A stretch of 64,000 bases of DNA from Flaccisagitta enflata. Taxonomy: Eukaryota > Chaetognatha > Sagittoidea > Aphragmophora. The notes under the pieces were generated by a model, which was not told the DNA's origin, made no database searches, and was given only the letters and a program-made list of their open reading frames with translations. Location of the stretch: contig OZ231127.1 of NCBI GenBank assembly GCA_965153355.1, forward strand, positions 12,276,001-12,340,000, given 5' to 3'. The position numbers were made by a program, and so were the translations under genes. Positions 27,168 through 38,289 of the stretch are shown here, one piece after another. How positions within the stretch are numbered: position 1 is the first letter of the stretch; every line of letters starts with the position of its first letter.

Positions 27168-27425
27168 AACAAGTGACGCGGGGGTCACAATATCGTTGCG
27201 GACGGGTGGGCAGGGGCAGCCAACCCCCAGCCTCACCCAAACCCCCTTCCCACACACTAACATACAACCACACACATTCTATGACAACTGCAGCATTGTA
27301 AATGCGTGTTTCTTGCGTTTTCAACTCGAGCGTGACGGACCGATGGACCGACGGACCGACCAACGGACGGACGGACGGACGGACGGACAAAGCCTCTTAT
27401 AGAGTTGCGTGTCCGCAACTAAAAA
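27168..27425 (+). mobile_element. E14: Helentron-like element, GTTGCGGAC subfamily, nested in E13
   Basis: Starts AACAAGTGACGCGGGGGTCA, with GTGACGCGGGGGTCAC as hairpin, then GTTGCGGACGGGTGGGCAGG. A GACGG tract follows. It ends with GTTGCGTGTCCGCAAC and TAAAAA. GTTGCGGAC is the reverse complement of GTCCGCAAC in the tail. AAATGAC-type array sequence of E13 lies on both sides. Confidence 0.85.
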
Positions 27426-28129
27426 TGACTCAAAATGACTCCAGACGACCAAAATTGACCAAAAACGACGCAAAAAAGCAAAGTGTTACTAAAAACTACA
27501 AAAGCCAAAAAATAACTTAGAGTGACTTAGAATGACTTAGAATGACTTGTAATGACTTAGAATGACTTGTAATGACTTAGAACGACTTAGAATAACTTAG
27601 AATGACTAAGAATGACTTAAAATGACTTATAATAATATAAAATGAAAAATGACAAAAATGACAAAATGACTTATGACTAAAATTAACTGAAAAATGACTG
27701 GAAATGACGAGAAAGTACAACTGAATTAAAATGATATAAAATACCTAAAATAGCGTAAAAAAAACGGACGAAAAAACAAAAAGATGTACTTACGGACGGA
27801 CGGACAGCCGGATGGGCACACGGACACACGGCCAGACGACGGACCGACGGACAGACCGACAGAGCGGGTTATAGAGTCGCGTGCACGCGACTAAAAACAA
27901 AACAAAAAAGAAACAGGGTCTTTTCCCCGAAATTGCATTTCACCCTCTGTCTTTCTTTCTTTGTCATTGTAAGCTGCTTTTTCATGACACAACCTCTTCC
28001 TACTCGCCTTGATTACATCCTTTCTGACTTCATTCCTCCCCTTCCTCCCCTTCTTCCTTCCTTTCTTCCTTGCGCACAGCTTGCTCAGTTGCTTGCAATC
28101 TTCCTTAGTTCTTTTTTACATTTTCGCTT

Positions 28130-28130
<1 letters not shown>

Positions 28131-28212
<82 letters not shown>
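28131..28212. repeat. (CT)n microsatellite
   Basis: About 82 bp, pyrimidine strand on plus. Confidence 0.95.
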
Positions 28213-28216
<4 letters not shown>

Positions 28217-28495
28217 TACAGATGTACTTGCGGTGTAATACTGTGGCTTTGCGTGGCGACAGCTAACAGATTTTATTACGATCTCAAATTACCAGAATAA
28301 TAACAATAAAAGCAATGACGACGACAACAACAAAAATATGGAGACTCGAGGACGCGAGCATTGAGCTAGTGTACAGCGAGATAGAGAGGAGAAAAGAGAG
28401 TGAAAAACAAGAGAGACACTGAGAGAGAGAGAGATCCCAGAGAGAGAGCGTTTTTAACGGCGTTCTATACGGGGTTTTTATGGAAAGTGGCTGAT

Positions 28496-28497
<2 letters not shown>

Positions 28498-28553
<56 letters not shown>
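28498..28553. repeat. (GA)n microsatellite
   Basis: About 56 bp, GA on plus. It runs against the CT orientation of most arrays in this part. Confidence 0.95.
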
Positions 28554-28557
<4 letters not shown>

Positions 28558-29094
28558 CAGAGAAAACAAAATTGGAGAAATGTTGTACTTGGACGACCGG
28601 ACAACTTTTCAGGAATATGGTCGACAGAGCCATAGGACGAATAAATTGCATGAAAGATGGAAAAAAACTTGGAAATTCATATCATATGTTGATATGTATA
28701 ATAATGGCGAGGTAAAAGTGCCGCGATGTTACCTAAATATATCTATCATTTTGTGCCACTTCTTTATCAGTCACTGTTTTTTGTTTTTAAAACATAGATA
28801 CATTCTGGGAGCAAGGCAGTGTTGAAACTGGTGATGTTACCCTAGGGGGCAAACACTGATCAGTGATGATCTACAGACGCAATCAAACAGGGATACAGAA
28901 ATCCTCATCCCAACGGTCGTTAGATTCCCTTTTGACCCCGCTGGCCCGCTGCCTCGTATAGTAACCACTTCATAGAAATAAAATGATAACCACCCAATTT
29001 TTTACCATGGCCAAGTCATAGCCTCGAGTTTATACTAACAAACTATCATACTAACTACTTTATGGCTTATATCGAAAATGTTATTACCGTATTT
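28554..29094. other. No gene recognised
   Basis: AT-rich unique sequence. The 141-residue plus frame ending at 28825 starts in the GA array and has no motif. Confidence 0.4.
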
Positions 29095-29425
29095 TCTCCA
29101 TTTATCGTCCCCCCTCCAATTAACGCCCCCCCCTCTATTTAGGCTCCCTGGAAGAATGATTTGAGAGAAGATGAAGAAGCAAATAATAGAAAAATTTTTC
29201 TTATTTCAGTGCGTTTTTTTCAAGGTTTGAATAAAAAAACAAGTAAAAAATGTTTTTGATACATTCAATCTTGCATTTATAATATTCTAATTAGCAATTA
29301 TTGTAAATAACATATCATAATAGAATGTTCACAGTTTGAAAGGGGGCGCCAATTGAAGGGTTAAATGACAACATATTTTTTCAATTTCAAAAGCGCCCGG
29401 GGCGCTAATTAGAGAAAATACGGTA
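29095..29425. mobile_element. M3: TA-flanked (mariner-type) MITE with ACCGTATTTTCTC ends
   Basis: Left end TACCGTATTTTCTCC, right end GAGAAAATACGGTA, with inner GC-rich blocks (CGCCCCCCCCTCT-like on the left, GGGGCGCTAATTAG on the right) that also pair. TA on both outer edges suits the TA target-site duplication of Tc1/mariner elements. The interior is AT-rich and non-coding. Confidence 0.75.
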
Positions 29426-29599
29426 CGACCTTTTCAGTAGCCGCGGTTCGACCCTTATTTCCTTACGTGAGACAACATCACACAAACAGGCTGCTGCTGT
29501 AGCTGCTACTGATGCTGCTGCTGTAGTTGGTGCTGTAAATGCTGCGTGAAAAAAGGACGATGAGGTGAGGGCAAAGGACAGACTAGACAAGTTCGATGG

Positions 29600-30335
29600 T
29601 GAATCCGATGACGCTGAAAATATACCTAAGACGATGACAACAACGTTGACATCATACCTTAGACGATGACAACGACGATGACGATGACAGCATACCTCTC
29701 ACGATGACAACAACGATGACGATGACAGCATACCTTTGACGATGACAACATCGATGACTATGTCAATATACCTTTGACAATGACAACATCGATGACAATG
29801 TCAATATACCTTAGACGATGACAACATCGATGACTATGTCAATATACCTTTGACGATGACAACATCGATGACTATGTCAATATATCTTTGACAATGACAA
29901 AATTGATGACTATGTCAATATACCTTAGACGATGACAACATCGATGACTATGTCAATATACCTTAGACAATGACAACAACGATGACGATGACAGCATACC
30001 TTTGATGATGACAACCACGATGTCTATGTCAATATACCTTTGACGATGACAACAACAATGACGCTGAAAATATACCTTAGATGATGACAACAACGATGAC
30101 GATGAAAATATGACTTTGACGATGACAACAACGATGACGATGAAAACATACTTTTGACGATGACAGTATACCTTTGACGATGACAACAGTGATGACTACG
30201 TCAATATACCTTTGACGATGACAACGACGATGACGATGACATCATACCTTTGACGATGACAACAACGATGACCATGTCAATATACCTTTGACGATGACAA
30301 CATCCATGACGATGACAGATGCGGTGACTGAAAGA
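29600..30335. repeat. 38-bp minisatellite of GATGACAACATCGATGAC type
   Basis: About 18-19 units. The ATACCT marker recurs every 38 bp (for example 29654 and 29692). Two unit variants alternate, one with GATGACTATGTCAATATACC and one with GATGACGATGACAGCATACC. The array decays at about 30300 into degenerate GACGATGA and then CAACGA hexamers. Confidence 0.9.
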
Positions 30336-30439
30336 GTGTCTATGGGTGATGACGATGGCGATGACGATGACAACGACGAAAAAAACGTCACGACAACGAC
30401 ATCGACAACGATCAAAGACAACGAAGACGTCGACGACAT

Positions 30440-30447
30440 CGACAACG

Positions 30448-30523
<76 letters not shown>
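30440..30523. repeat. (CAACGA)n hexanucleotide array
   Basis: About 14 units, placed downstream of the 38-bp minisatellite and built from the same GACAACGA words. It probably originated from one of those units. Confidence 0.9.
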
Positions 30524-30527
<4 letters not shown>

Positions 30528-30599
30528 AGACGGAAATGAAAACAAAAGAAAAAGAAGGGGACGCGACCAGGTCAATGACCGACCCCCAAAATGACCCGA

Positions 30600-31119
30600 C
30601 GGTTGACGTTGTTGCCGTCGTTGACGTCGTCGTCGTTGCTATTGTTGTTGCCGTCGTTGGTAGCCGACGTCATTTTCTTTATATCGTAGAGTCATTGTCC
30701 TTGACATTGTCTCCTATGTCATTAATGTTGTCGTGATTGTCTCCGTTGTCGTTGTTGTTGTTGGTAGAGAGATATCATTGCACCCGCGTAGTCGTGTATC
30801 TTTTTTTATCGATGATCACAGTCAATGGTGGTGGGCGTAAAAAAACAATGACGGCGGCACCGGGAAAAAAATATATATGAATCGGATATTGGGGACACAT
30901 GGCACATGAGACCAACACATAGACACACACACACAAACACACATTGGACGACGTCACAGACTGAGAACAGGGTTCAGTGTGTGGCAATGGGTTTAATAGG
31001 TCGACCTCAGTTATTTCTTTTAGACTCGACGAGGTGAAATGAAATAGACTCACTGGCGCTGCCTTTCTTCCGTTTACCATCATTCTTCTTCTTATTCTAT
31101 GTCCTCTATATCATCTTCT
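30600..31119. other. No gene recognised
   Basis: GTTGTCGTCG-rich degenerate sequence to 30760, then unique sequence. The minus frame 31083-30775 has mixed composition but no recognised domain or splice sites. Confidence 0.35.
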
Positions 31120-31264
31120 TCTTTGTCTTCTTCTTCTTCTTGTCGTCTTATTCATCTTCTTCTTGTCGTCTTATTCAACTTCTTCTTCTTCTTGTCGTCC
31201 TATTCAACTTCTTCTTCTTCTTGTCGTCTTATTCAACTTCTTCTTCTTCTTGTCGTCTTATTCA

Positions 31265-31295
<31 letters not shown>

Positions 31296-31351
31296 CTTCT
31301 TCTTCTTCTTCTTCTTCTTCTTCTTCTTCTTCTTCTTCTTCTTCTTCTTCA
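31120..31351. repeat. (TTC)n array with TCTTATTCAAC spacers
   Basis: Units of TTCTTCTTCTTGTCGTCT and ATTCAACTTC repeat about every 35 bp to 31265, then pure TTC to 31350. Its 3' end TTCTTCTTCAG could act as a splice acceptor. Confidence 0.9.
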
Positions 31352-31352
31352 G

Positions 31353-31427
31353 ATGAGGAAGACCTTCGTCGGTTCCCTTGAAGCGGAAGAAGGTCTCGCT
31401 CAAGGCATTGATGTTGCGAGTCTCATT
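31353..31427 (+). CDS. Candidate internal exon (25 codons) after the TTC array
   Basis: The TTC array supplies a long pyrimidine tract ending in CAG, and 75 bp later CATT is followed by GTGAGT, a good donor. The exon is open in phase 0 and encodes MRKTFVGSLEAEEGLAQGID and five more residues. No family is recognised. The short length means chance cannot be excluded. Confidence 0.25.
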
Positions 31428-32700
31428 GTGAGTCTCTTTGTGTGTCGCTTTGTGTGTGAGTCTGTGAAATGGTGTTTTCGAGGTTGCATTCATTTAAACA
31501 ATTAGCGCGGTGATTATGAAAGTGGATTAGACAAAGTGAACAAAGAAAATATACTGAATTGGTTGATCAACGAGAGAGTTACGTAGGCCAGGACGATGTC
31601 GATGGGACTGTACATTTTTTCAAATTACAATTAGATTTGTTGTGTATAAAGAGAAAGAATTGTCTGACATTTGATGATTGTGCCGAACACGGAAATGTTT
31701 TCGATGTGATTCGAGTTGCTGATAATGCAGAATGAAGTTGGTTTAATCAAGATTTGAAAAAAGAGAGGAACTTCATACATGTTTATCAGTTTATTTCTTG
31801 TTTATGACGATTAGGTCTTTCAAGCCAACGGTCCAACGGTTCAACGGGGGAAAAACGTGATTCAGACCGGGTGAGGGCGAGAGGAAATAAAAAAGTAAAA
31901 TGACACGCGAAAAAATGTGGTAGCAAAGTGACACTTGACCTATGAACCTAGATCCAGAGTCAGGAGAAAAAAAAATCAAGAAAAGAGGAATCGCGATTGA
32001 GTCAAAGACTGGTGACGAAAAAGTAAAAAAAAAAGAAAGATCAGTGACTCAAACCTGATAAATGGATTCTACACGGAAATGATCCGAGGGGGAAAAACAG
32101 ACCAAAAAAGGTAATAGAATACAGTTACTACAAACATGATGACGCACTGTCGACAGTTCATTCCGTCAGCATACCTTACGCACTCAACAGTTTACATCTT
32201 GCTCGCTCAAGAGCAATTAGGCATTCCCTCCCTCATTCAGTCTCGAGCTTTCATCCCAGGAATGTTGGGAAGTTTTTTTTTTTTTGCAATTCGGGAATTT
32301 GTTTGATGACGACTGATCGACAATATACAATGGCCAAAGACAATGGTAATGGCATTAAGATCAAACGAATACGGGCAATTACGAGGAAAGAACAAACAGA
32401 ATTGTGAATTACGAAGACTCGAGTGTTGGTCGACTGATAGAATTGTGAATTACGAGTGCTGACCGACTGATACTTGACCGAATGGAGGTTTTTTGGATTG
32501 GATTGGATTGACCGAATGGAAGTTGAAAGGCTTTTTGAACTGTGATTACGAAAAGCCGAAAGATCGAAGGCGTGAGAACGGAGAAAATACGACCAGTCTA
32601 ACTAATTAGGGAGACATGGAATGGGATTAATTATTCAATATTTTCGTGAAGCGACGATGTTAGTGATGGATGACGATGATGAGGATGCTCAATATCAATA
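31428..32700. other. No gene recognised
   Basis: AT-rich unique sequence. A run of GATTGGATTGGATTGACCGA lies near 32493. Two related stretches with GAATTGTGAATTACGA (about 32400 and 32440) form a short direct repeat. Confidence 0.4.
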
Positions 32701-32711
32701 AGGCACTCTAT

Positions 32712-32958
32712 TGCACCTTGATCTGGGGGCTGAGAAAAACCCGAGATGAATCTAGCGTGTTTCAATAGCTTAATTTACATGAAAAGCATACTTCTAGTTA
32801 ACCCAGTGAGATGAAATTTTAACTGAAGCTCTGCAAAACCATCGGCTTTCTTCATGTAAAATTTCATCCCACTGGGGCAACTAGAAGTATGCTTTTCATG
32901 TAATTTAAGCTGTTGAGATTCATCTCGGGTTTTTCTTAGCCCCCAGATCAAGGTGTAT
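32712..32958. mobile_element. M4: foldback MITE with arms of about 110 bp
   Basis: Left arm CACCTTGATCTGGGGGCT... to about 32830, right arm ending ...CAGATCAAGGTG at 32955. Arms share long blocks such as CATGAAAAGCATACTTCTAG with few mismatches, leaving a loop of only about 25 bp. A single transcript would fold into a long hairpin. Confidence 0.8.
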
Positions 32959-33368
32959 TGGTCTTAAAGACACAATTATGACCTTTGTGAATATGACAAA
33001 GAACACGGTTTGGTTGGTTGTGACCACAGCACCAAAGGCATGATTTTTTTTTTGTCATGATTAGATGGTGGGAATTCTATTGTCGTTTTTTTCTTTCCTG
33101 CCATTTGTATCGCAATTTATGTTCGAACCCGTAGTATTTTTTCTTGAAAAAAAAGATAAAAATCTTAAAACGAGCTAGATCGCCATAATTGATGTCGTAT
33201 GACGGTACAGGATATCGCAACCCGCATGGAGATATGCCATTGTCATGTGCAAAGTTACACGAACTTTTTTTTCATGTTGATAAAACGTTTCTGGAGATTT
33301 AAAAAAAAACTATCACGACAAAAACAAACGAGATTGACCAAATTGACCATAATGCGAATTCCACACTA

Positions 33369-33656
33369 AGGGCGCATTGCTTGTTGCAGACAACCGCCTT
33401 TTGAAAGGGCCACTTGATCGCTCCCTACGTTCATTCGCTTGCACTGTTCAATTCGCTCTCTTGCTCCGCTTCGCTTCGCTACGCCCGCTTTGCTTGCTCT
33501 GTTCACAGGCTTGCTCACTAACTTTGAAAGACAATTGAAATCTATGAATATGTGTTCACATAGTAAACGCGTTTGGCGGTAAGAAACGCGTTTGGCGGTA
33601 AGAAACGCGTTTGGGGGTAAGAAACGCGTTTTTGGTCGTCACTGGAAACACGCCCT
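33369..33656 (+). mobile_element. N2: MITE of the GTGTTTCTAGTC family
   Basis: Starts AGGGCGCATTGCTTGTTGCA (diverged) and contains the family blocks GATCGCTCCCTACGTTCATT and CTTGCTCACTAACTTTG. GTAAACGCGTTTGGCGGTAA follows, with the latter tandemly repeated three times. It ends CACTGGAAACACGCCCT. The ends are inverted repeats of GGGYGTGTTTCYAGT type. Confidence 0.65.
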
Positions 33657-33781
33657 AACGGGGAGATGTAGCCCACATCTCCCACGTCATTTCATGTGGG
33701 ATGATCACCATTGGTCAATGACAGCTGGTTGGTCCTGGATATATTTGTCAATGGCAAACAGATTTTGGTGACCTCAAAGTT

Positions 33782-33786
<5 letters not shown>

Positions 33787-33838
<52 letters not shown>
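33787..33838. repeat. (CT)n microsatellite
   Basis: About 52 bp. Positioned directly before a candidate acceptor and could serve as its pyrimidine tract. Confidence 0.95.
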
Positions 33839-33840
<2 letters not shown>

Positions 33841-33863
33841 GTTAAATCGCTTTGATATTCCAG

Positions 33864-33983
33864 CCTACAAAGTAGACCGAGATTCAATTAGTATGAAGAA
33901 GAGATTTGAGCTCGTTCAAAATTGGATGTTCAGGCAAAGATTGGTTAAGAGAGAGAATATAAAAAGAATATTATACGGGCGAG
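33864..33983 (+). CDS. Candidate internal coding exon (40 codons), function unknown
   Basis: The CT array and TTTGATATTCCAG form a plausible acceptor, and CGAG followed by GTGACC a possible donor. The 120 bp between are open in one frame, enter and leave in phase 1, and encode a Lys/Arg-rich, non-repetitive piece (FELVQNWMFRQRLVKRENIK near the middle). No known domain is recognised. The frame would also be open upstream to 33839, so the start is not unique. Confidence 0.3.
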
Positions 33984-34094
33984 GTGACCGACCCGGGGGG
34001 GGGGGTGAGGGGGGAGCACCGTCGGCTGTGTGGTCGAAATCGATTGAGATTCAAAGAGAAAGAAAAAAAAATCTGTTTAGATAACGCGTGCCCC

Positions 34095-34241
34095 TTTTTA
34101 GTCGCGGACACGCGACTCTATCAGCCACTTTGTCTGTCCGTCGGTCGGTCGGTCGGTCGGTCCGTTACAAAGTCACTTTTCGAGGTTTTCCGCTCCTGCC
34201 CAACCGTCCGCGACTAATGCTGCCGTGTATACGGCCTTGTT
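34095..34241 (-). mobile_element. E15: Helentron-like element, AGTCGCG subfamily
   Basis: On minus: starts AACAAGGCCGTATACACGGC, then AGTCGCGGACGGTTGGGCAG. A GACC tract follows. It ends AGTCGCGTGTCCGCGACTAA. The 5' AGTCGCGGAC is the reverse complement of GTCCGCGACT in the tail. It abuts E16. Confidence 0.8.
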
Positions 34242-34330
34242 AGTCGTGTGAACGCGACTATCGAAGTAACTATGTCGGTCGGTCGGTTCATCCGTCCTCC
34301 CGTTGGCCCGTCAATCTCGCCGTATCATTA
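34241..34330 (-). mobile_element. E16: 3' fragment of an E element in tandem with E15
   Basis: Only the tail is clear: a GACC tract and the hairpin AGTCGCGTTCACACGACTAA (on minus). The tail runs straight into the AACAAGG head of E15 with no spacer. Confidence 0.6.
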
Positions 34331-34397
34331 TTGATTTTCTTGCTTTTTCAGGTTATTTTGAATTGTTATAACGTAATTATGTAATAAAGAAATTATG

Positions 34398-34589
34398 AAC
34401 AAGTGACGCGGGGTCACAATATCGTTGCGGACGGGTGGGCAGGGGCATCCAAGCCCCATCCACACGCCAACTTACCTCCAACCCTCAAATATACGAAAGT
34501 ATCGAAAACGCTGTTTTCAACTCCGATCACTATGACGGACCGACGGATGGACAAAGCTTTTCATAGAGTTGTGTGTCTGCAACTAAAAA
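34398..34589 (+). mobile_element. E17: Helentron-like element, GTTGCGGAC subfamily
   Basis: Starts AACAAGTGACGCGGGGTCAC and has GTTGCGGACGGGTGGGCAGG. The interior is shorter than in E14. It ends GTTGTGTGTCTGCAAC and TAAAAA. Two transitions in the hairpin reduce its match but keep the fold. Confidence 0.8.
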
Positions 34590-35017
34590 AAGGTAGAAAT
34601 CGTGATATATCGTAATTATGTAAATAAAGAAAATACGGAGCACGCGATTGTTGCCGTGTTGGGCTTGTTGGATCGTGATCGTAGAGAGGTAATAATTGAA
34701 ATCCAGTGAATGATTGTACCAGCATACGAAAACAAGAGATTTTGTAAAGGTTTCCGGTCCTGCTATACATAAGTTAATACTTGTCCTCTTCTTCAGTAGC
34801 TGTCATTTCTGTCCTCTTTCTGTCTTCAGTCTGTCTGTCTTCTGTCAACAATCCCAATCTTATCTTCTTCCTTTTGTCTTTTTCACCTCAGCATTCTTAG
34901 TCTTTCCTTTTCTTTCCTTCCTCTTTTTACATCCATTCTTCATTTGTTCCGGCTCTTTTTCTTGCCTCTATTCTTTTCACTTTCAAATCTATTTGTCTTT
35001 CCTTCTTTCCATCTTTC

Positions 35018-35035
35018 TTTCTTTCTTTCTTTCGT

Positions 35036-35110
<75 letters not shown>

Positions 35111-35112
35111 AT
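35018..35112. repeat. (TTTC)n microsatellite
   Basis: About 95 bp of tetranucleotide units. Frames with Ser-Phe-Leu runs are repeat translations. Confidence 0.95.
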
Positions 35113-35245
35113 ATTTATTTATCTATTTGGCTTTTTTATTGTTTTTTGTTTTGTTATTCTCTCTCTGTCTCTCTATTTCTCTTTCTCTTTGACTTTGTCT
35201 CCTTTCTTTCTTTTCTTTATCATATGCTATCGCTCTTTTATATAA

Positions 35246-35484
35246 AACAAGGACAACCCTCTACAGTCGCGTGCGGTTGTTAAGACCATTAGACCAAAAG
35301 ACTAAAAGACCAAAAGACTAAGAGACTAAATGTAAATTGACTTAAATTAACTTTGAATAACCTAAAATGACTTAAAATGGCGTAAAAAGTCAAAAAAAAG
35401 CTAAGCGTTACGGACCGACCGACCAACGGACCGACCAACAGACGGACAAAGTGGGTTGTAGAGTCGTGTGCACGCGACTAAAAA
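35246..35484 (+). mobile_element. E18: Helentron-like element, AGTCGCGTG subfamily
   Basis: Starts AACAAGGACAACCCTCTACA and has CAGTCGCGTGCGG. A degenerate core of GACCAAAAGACTAA and AATGACTTAAAATGG units and a GACC tract follow. It ends AGTCGTGTGCACGCGACT and AAAAA. Confidence 0.8.
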
Positions 35485-35818
35485 TCTGACCCCAACTTTA
35501 AGCGTAATACAAAATATTTCTTGCCTCCAAATAATTATGACTTTCTCCGTGGATTTCTTTCATTTTTTACATTCTCTTTTCTCTTTGTTTTCTTTTTCTT
35601 CTCATCGCACTGCAAATTTAGTGACTTAGCCTCAAGACTCAAAGCATTGTTTTTATTCCTTTCCAGTCTTCTTTTTCATGTTCTTTCCATTTAATCTTTA
35701 ATTCTTCAATTCTTCACCTCTTTTTAAGAATTATCAAATTGAAGAGAGGAGAAAAAACTTTTTTTTCCAACTTGTTTTTACTATTCTCAGAGACTCAAAT
35801 CATCCTTTCCCTTTTTCT
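35485..35818. other. No gene recognised
   Basis: T-rich unique sequence. No exon or RNA signal was seen. Confidence 0.4.
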
Positions 35819-35986
<168 letters not shown>

Positions 35987-35995
35987 AACCACAGG

Positions 35996-37372
35996 AAAGA
36001 GTCGTCAGCGGTGAAGGTGACTGTGATTTCCTACGCTCGCGCCGACGATTTGCCTCCCGGAAGCTTCTCTCACATCCCAAACTCTGCTGCGCCATCAGGC
36101 ATAACCGCGCCATCAAATTTCCCGGCGTTATCCCGCCTCGCCGCGCCATCACGCCATCAAGCGACTCTCATCGCAATCGTATGGCGTAGCTTCTTCTATG
36201 ACGCCGCGATTGTCTTTAATGTGGCGTTGGCATTTCTAATGTTCTGAAGCCCGCGATTGAAACTGTATCTTAACTCTGTGAACGGACCATAGATACGATC
36301 AAAGATTTCAATCAATTTCCTTTTATTCAATCAATTATTTAAACTTTATTTAACTCTCTTCAGTGCGGTGTAGAAAATGTACCGTTTGTTTATTCAAAAA
36401 AGCGAGAAAAACAATCATTTCACCTTCACAGCGCGTCGGAGCGTTCCTTCTATCGACTTTTTCATAATCTCATTTTCATGTTATCTCCCTCTGTTTTTAA
36501 CTTTTACGCAGAATTTTTGGTTTTTCTCTTATTTTCGTAGGGGCTGTAAGCAGTCCTTTTCCCTTTTTATCGTTGCATATGACCATCGCTTTGAAACCGT
36601 ACAAGTACAAATTGTCTAACCTGTCTTAAAAAAACACGTCATGTCATAAGGCGCCATGATACATGACGTGATCTACGAGCGATATGTCCAATACATTCGC
36701 CCCTGTTTACATAAATGATGTCGATTCTTAACCAGCGCTGTCATGTCCTGTAAATTCGCCCTTAATCTACCGTCGTATGTAAATACTTATTCAAAAACTG
36801 CTTTGCCTTTCCCTCTGTTGTATATTGCCGTGGTGACTTGCCGCCTTTTGTCTCGTCCCCTCCTCCGCACCCACAGCCCTCTGCCCCTGTCCCCAGTCCC
36901 CTTAGGGAGTCCCCTACGCCCTTCGCCCTGCCCTATGCCGCTTCTTGTATCCACCCTACCCCTCCTTCTCCTCACTAGCCCCCTACTTTTCCTAGCTCTT
37001 TGCCTACCCATCCTATCCTTACTCCTTCCTCTCCATTTCTGCCTGCTTCCCATTTCCTGATCCCAACCCCTCCTTACCCTCACCCCTCCTCACCCTCGCC
37101 CCTCCTTACCCTCGCCCCTCCTTACCCTCGCCCCTCCTTACCCTCACCCCTCCTTACCCTCACCCTCACCCCTCCTTACCCTCGCCCCTCCCTTGCCCTG
37201 CATGCCTCGCCTCCTGCCTGCCTCTTGAACTCCTGTCCTTCGCCTCTGCCCTCACCCTCGCCCCTCCTTCCTCCGCCTCTGTTCTCTCATCAAAATTTCA
37301 TCAAAGTTTTTCTTGTTTTTGACACGCCATTTCTGCAGAGGGGTTCATGGCTGAATAACATCACAGTTGAAC
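35996..37372. other. No supported gene: GC-rich patch, AT-rich DNA, C-rich minisatellite
   Basis: At 36030-36260 a GC-rich patch repeats GCGCCATCA words. A 78-residue plus frame crosses it but no domain is recognised. At 37075-37195 there are about seven units of a 16-bp CCCTCGCCCCTCCTTA minisatellite in a wider C-rich tract (36850-37280). The rest is plain. Confidence 0.45.
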
Positions 37373-38209
37373 CCAGCCTCAAATGGACCTCATCAACGGA
37401 ATTCACTTTATATCAGATACTACCGAATTACAAAAAAAAGCATAATTTTCATACTAAGAAACTAAATGGACCTCTATTTTTTCTTCTAAGTAGCTTTACA
37501 GAGCTGGTTTGGTTTATTTGAGTTTCTGTGCATCATAACAAAGAGTTTTAGGCATCAGAATTAAGGTGATGCAGTGAAAAAGCCGTGCTAAAGTGACATG
37601 TACTTTACTTATTTTCGCCTTTGATTTTCAGTTTGATCTATAATGATTTCAGAGGTCTTATCACACTGAAATACAGTCGGTGCTTCATTTTTCATTATAG
37701 ACATTTAGGAACTCAAATATAGAAACTATAAAAGTAAACAGCATGGGTAGAACAAACAATGCCTGATTGCCCGTGGCAGTGCAATTACTCTATCATGTTC
37801 ACCTCAAAACATCCTTTTTTTTCCCTCTTACTGCATTTTGAAATTTGGACCCCTGCACCTTCTTTTGAATATAACTTCTAAATGAATGGAGCTACAGATG
37901 TGGGATTGCGCTCAAAAGATAGCTCTCGAAAAAAAGCTTCAATTTGGTCACTGATTAATCATGTCCCAAGTGACCCAAAGGCACACAAATCACCTGTAGA
38001 AAAACTTGCGTTTTTTTTAATTCGCGTAGTAATCCTATTCCTAACTTCCGGTCATCGATTACCAAACATCAGAGCATCAAGTCTGAGACTATATTCAAAA
38101 TAATGACAAATGGTTATCTGAAGTTGAAGGATGTTCAACTTTCTTTTTTATTTCAAGTCGCTTATTTATTTTTGGTCCCCTAAAATCCGTTAGAGCGGGG
38201 TTCAACTGT
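37373..38209. mobile_element. M5: MITE with ACAGTTGAACCC ends (long form)
   Basis: Left end ACAGTTGAACCCAGCCTCAA with AATGGACC, right end GGTCCCC...GGGGTTCAACTGT followed by TA. M6 at 59 kb has the same ends but only 156 bp. No coding match was recognised in the 837 bp. Frames of 70-80 residues inside have no motif. Confidence 0.65.
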
Positions 38210-38289
38210 ATAACGTTTTGAAGTAAATCCTGTTTTTTTGTTTTGTTTTTTGTTTCTCAATGAGAATACAGATTACGATTATTTCACTA

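Larger units (their letters stand above)
26086..27897 (+). mobile_element. E13: long Helentron-like element, AGTCGCGTG subfamily, interrupted by E14
   Basis: Starts AACAAGGCCAACACTTATAA, then AAGTCGCGTGCAGG. Several tandem blocks follow: CCAGACTTAAA and CCAGCAGACTTAAA units (26165-26780), AAATGACCAAAA units (about 26800-27167) and AATGACTTAG units (about 27425-27720). A GACGG tract leads to the 3' palindrome AGTCGCGTGCACGCGACT and AAAAA. E14 is inserted at 27168-27425 and splits the third block. Confidence 0.75.

Noticed and set aside
29405-29590. Ala-rich minus frame as a gene
   Set aside because: Built from GCTGCTGTAG-type words, partly inside M3, with no splice or domain support.
36011-36247. 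78-residue plus frame after the CT array as an exon
   Set aside because: Although CCTCAACCACAG resembles an acceptor, the sequence repeats GCGCCATCA words and has no recognised domain or donor. Left as an uncalled GC-rich patch.
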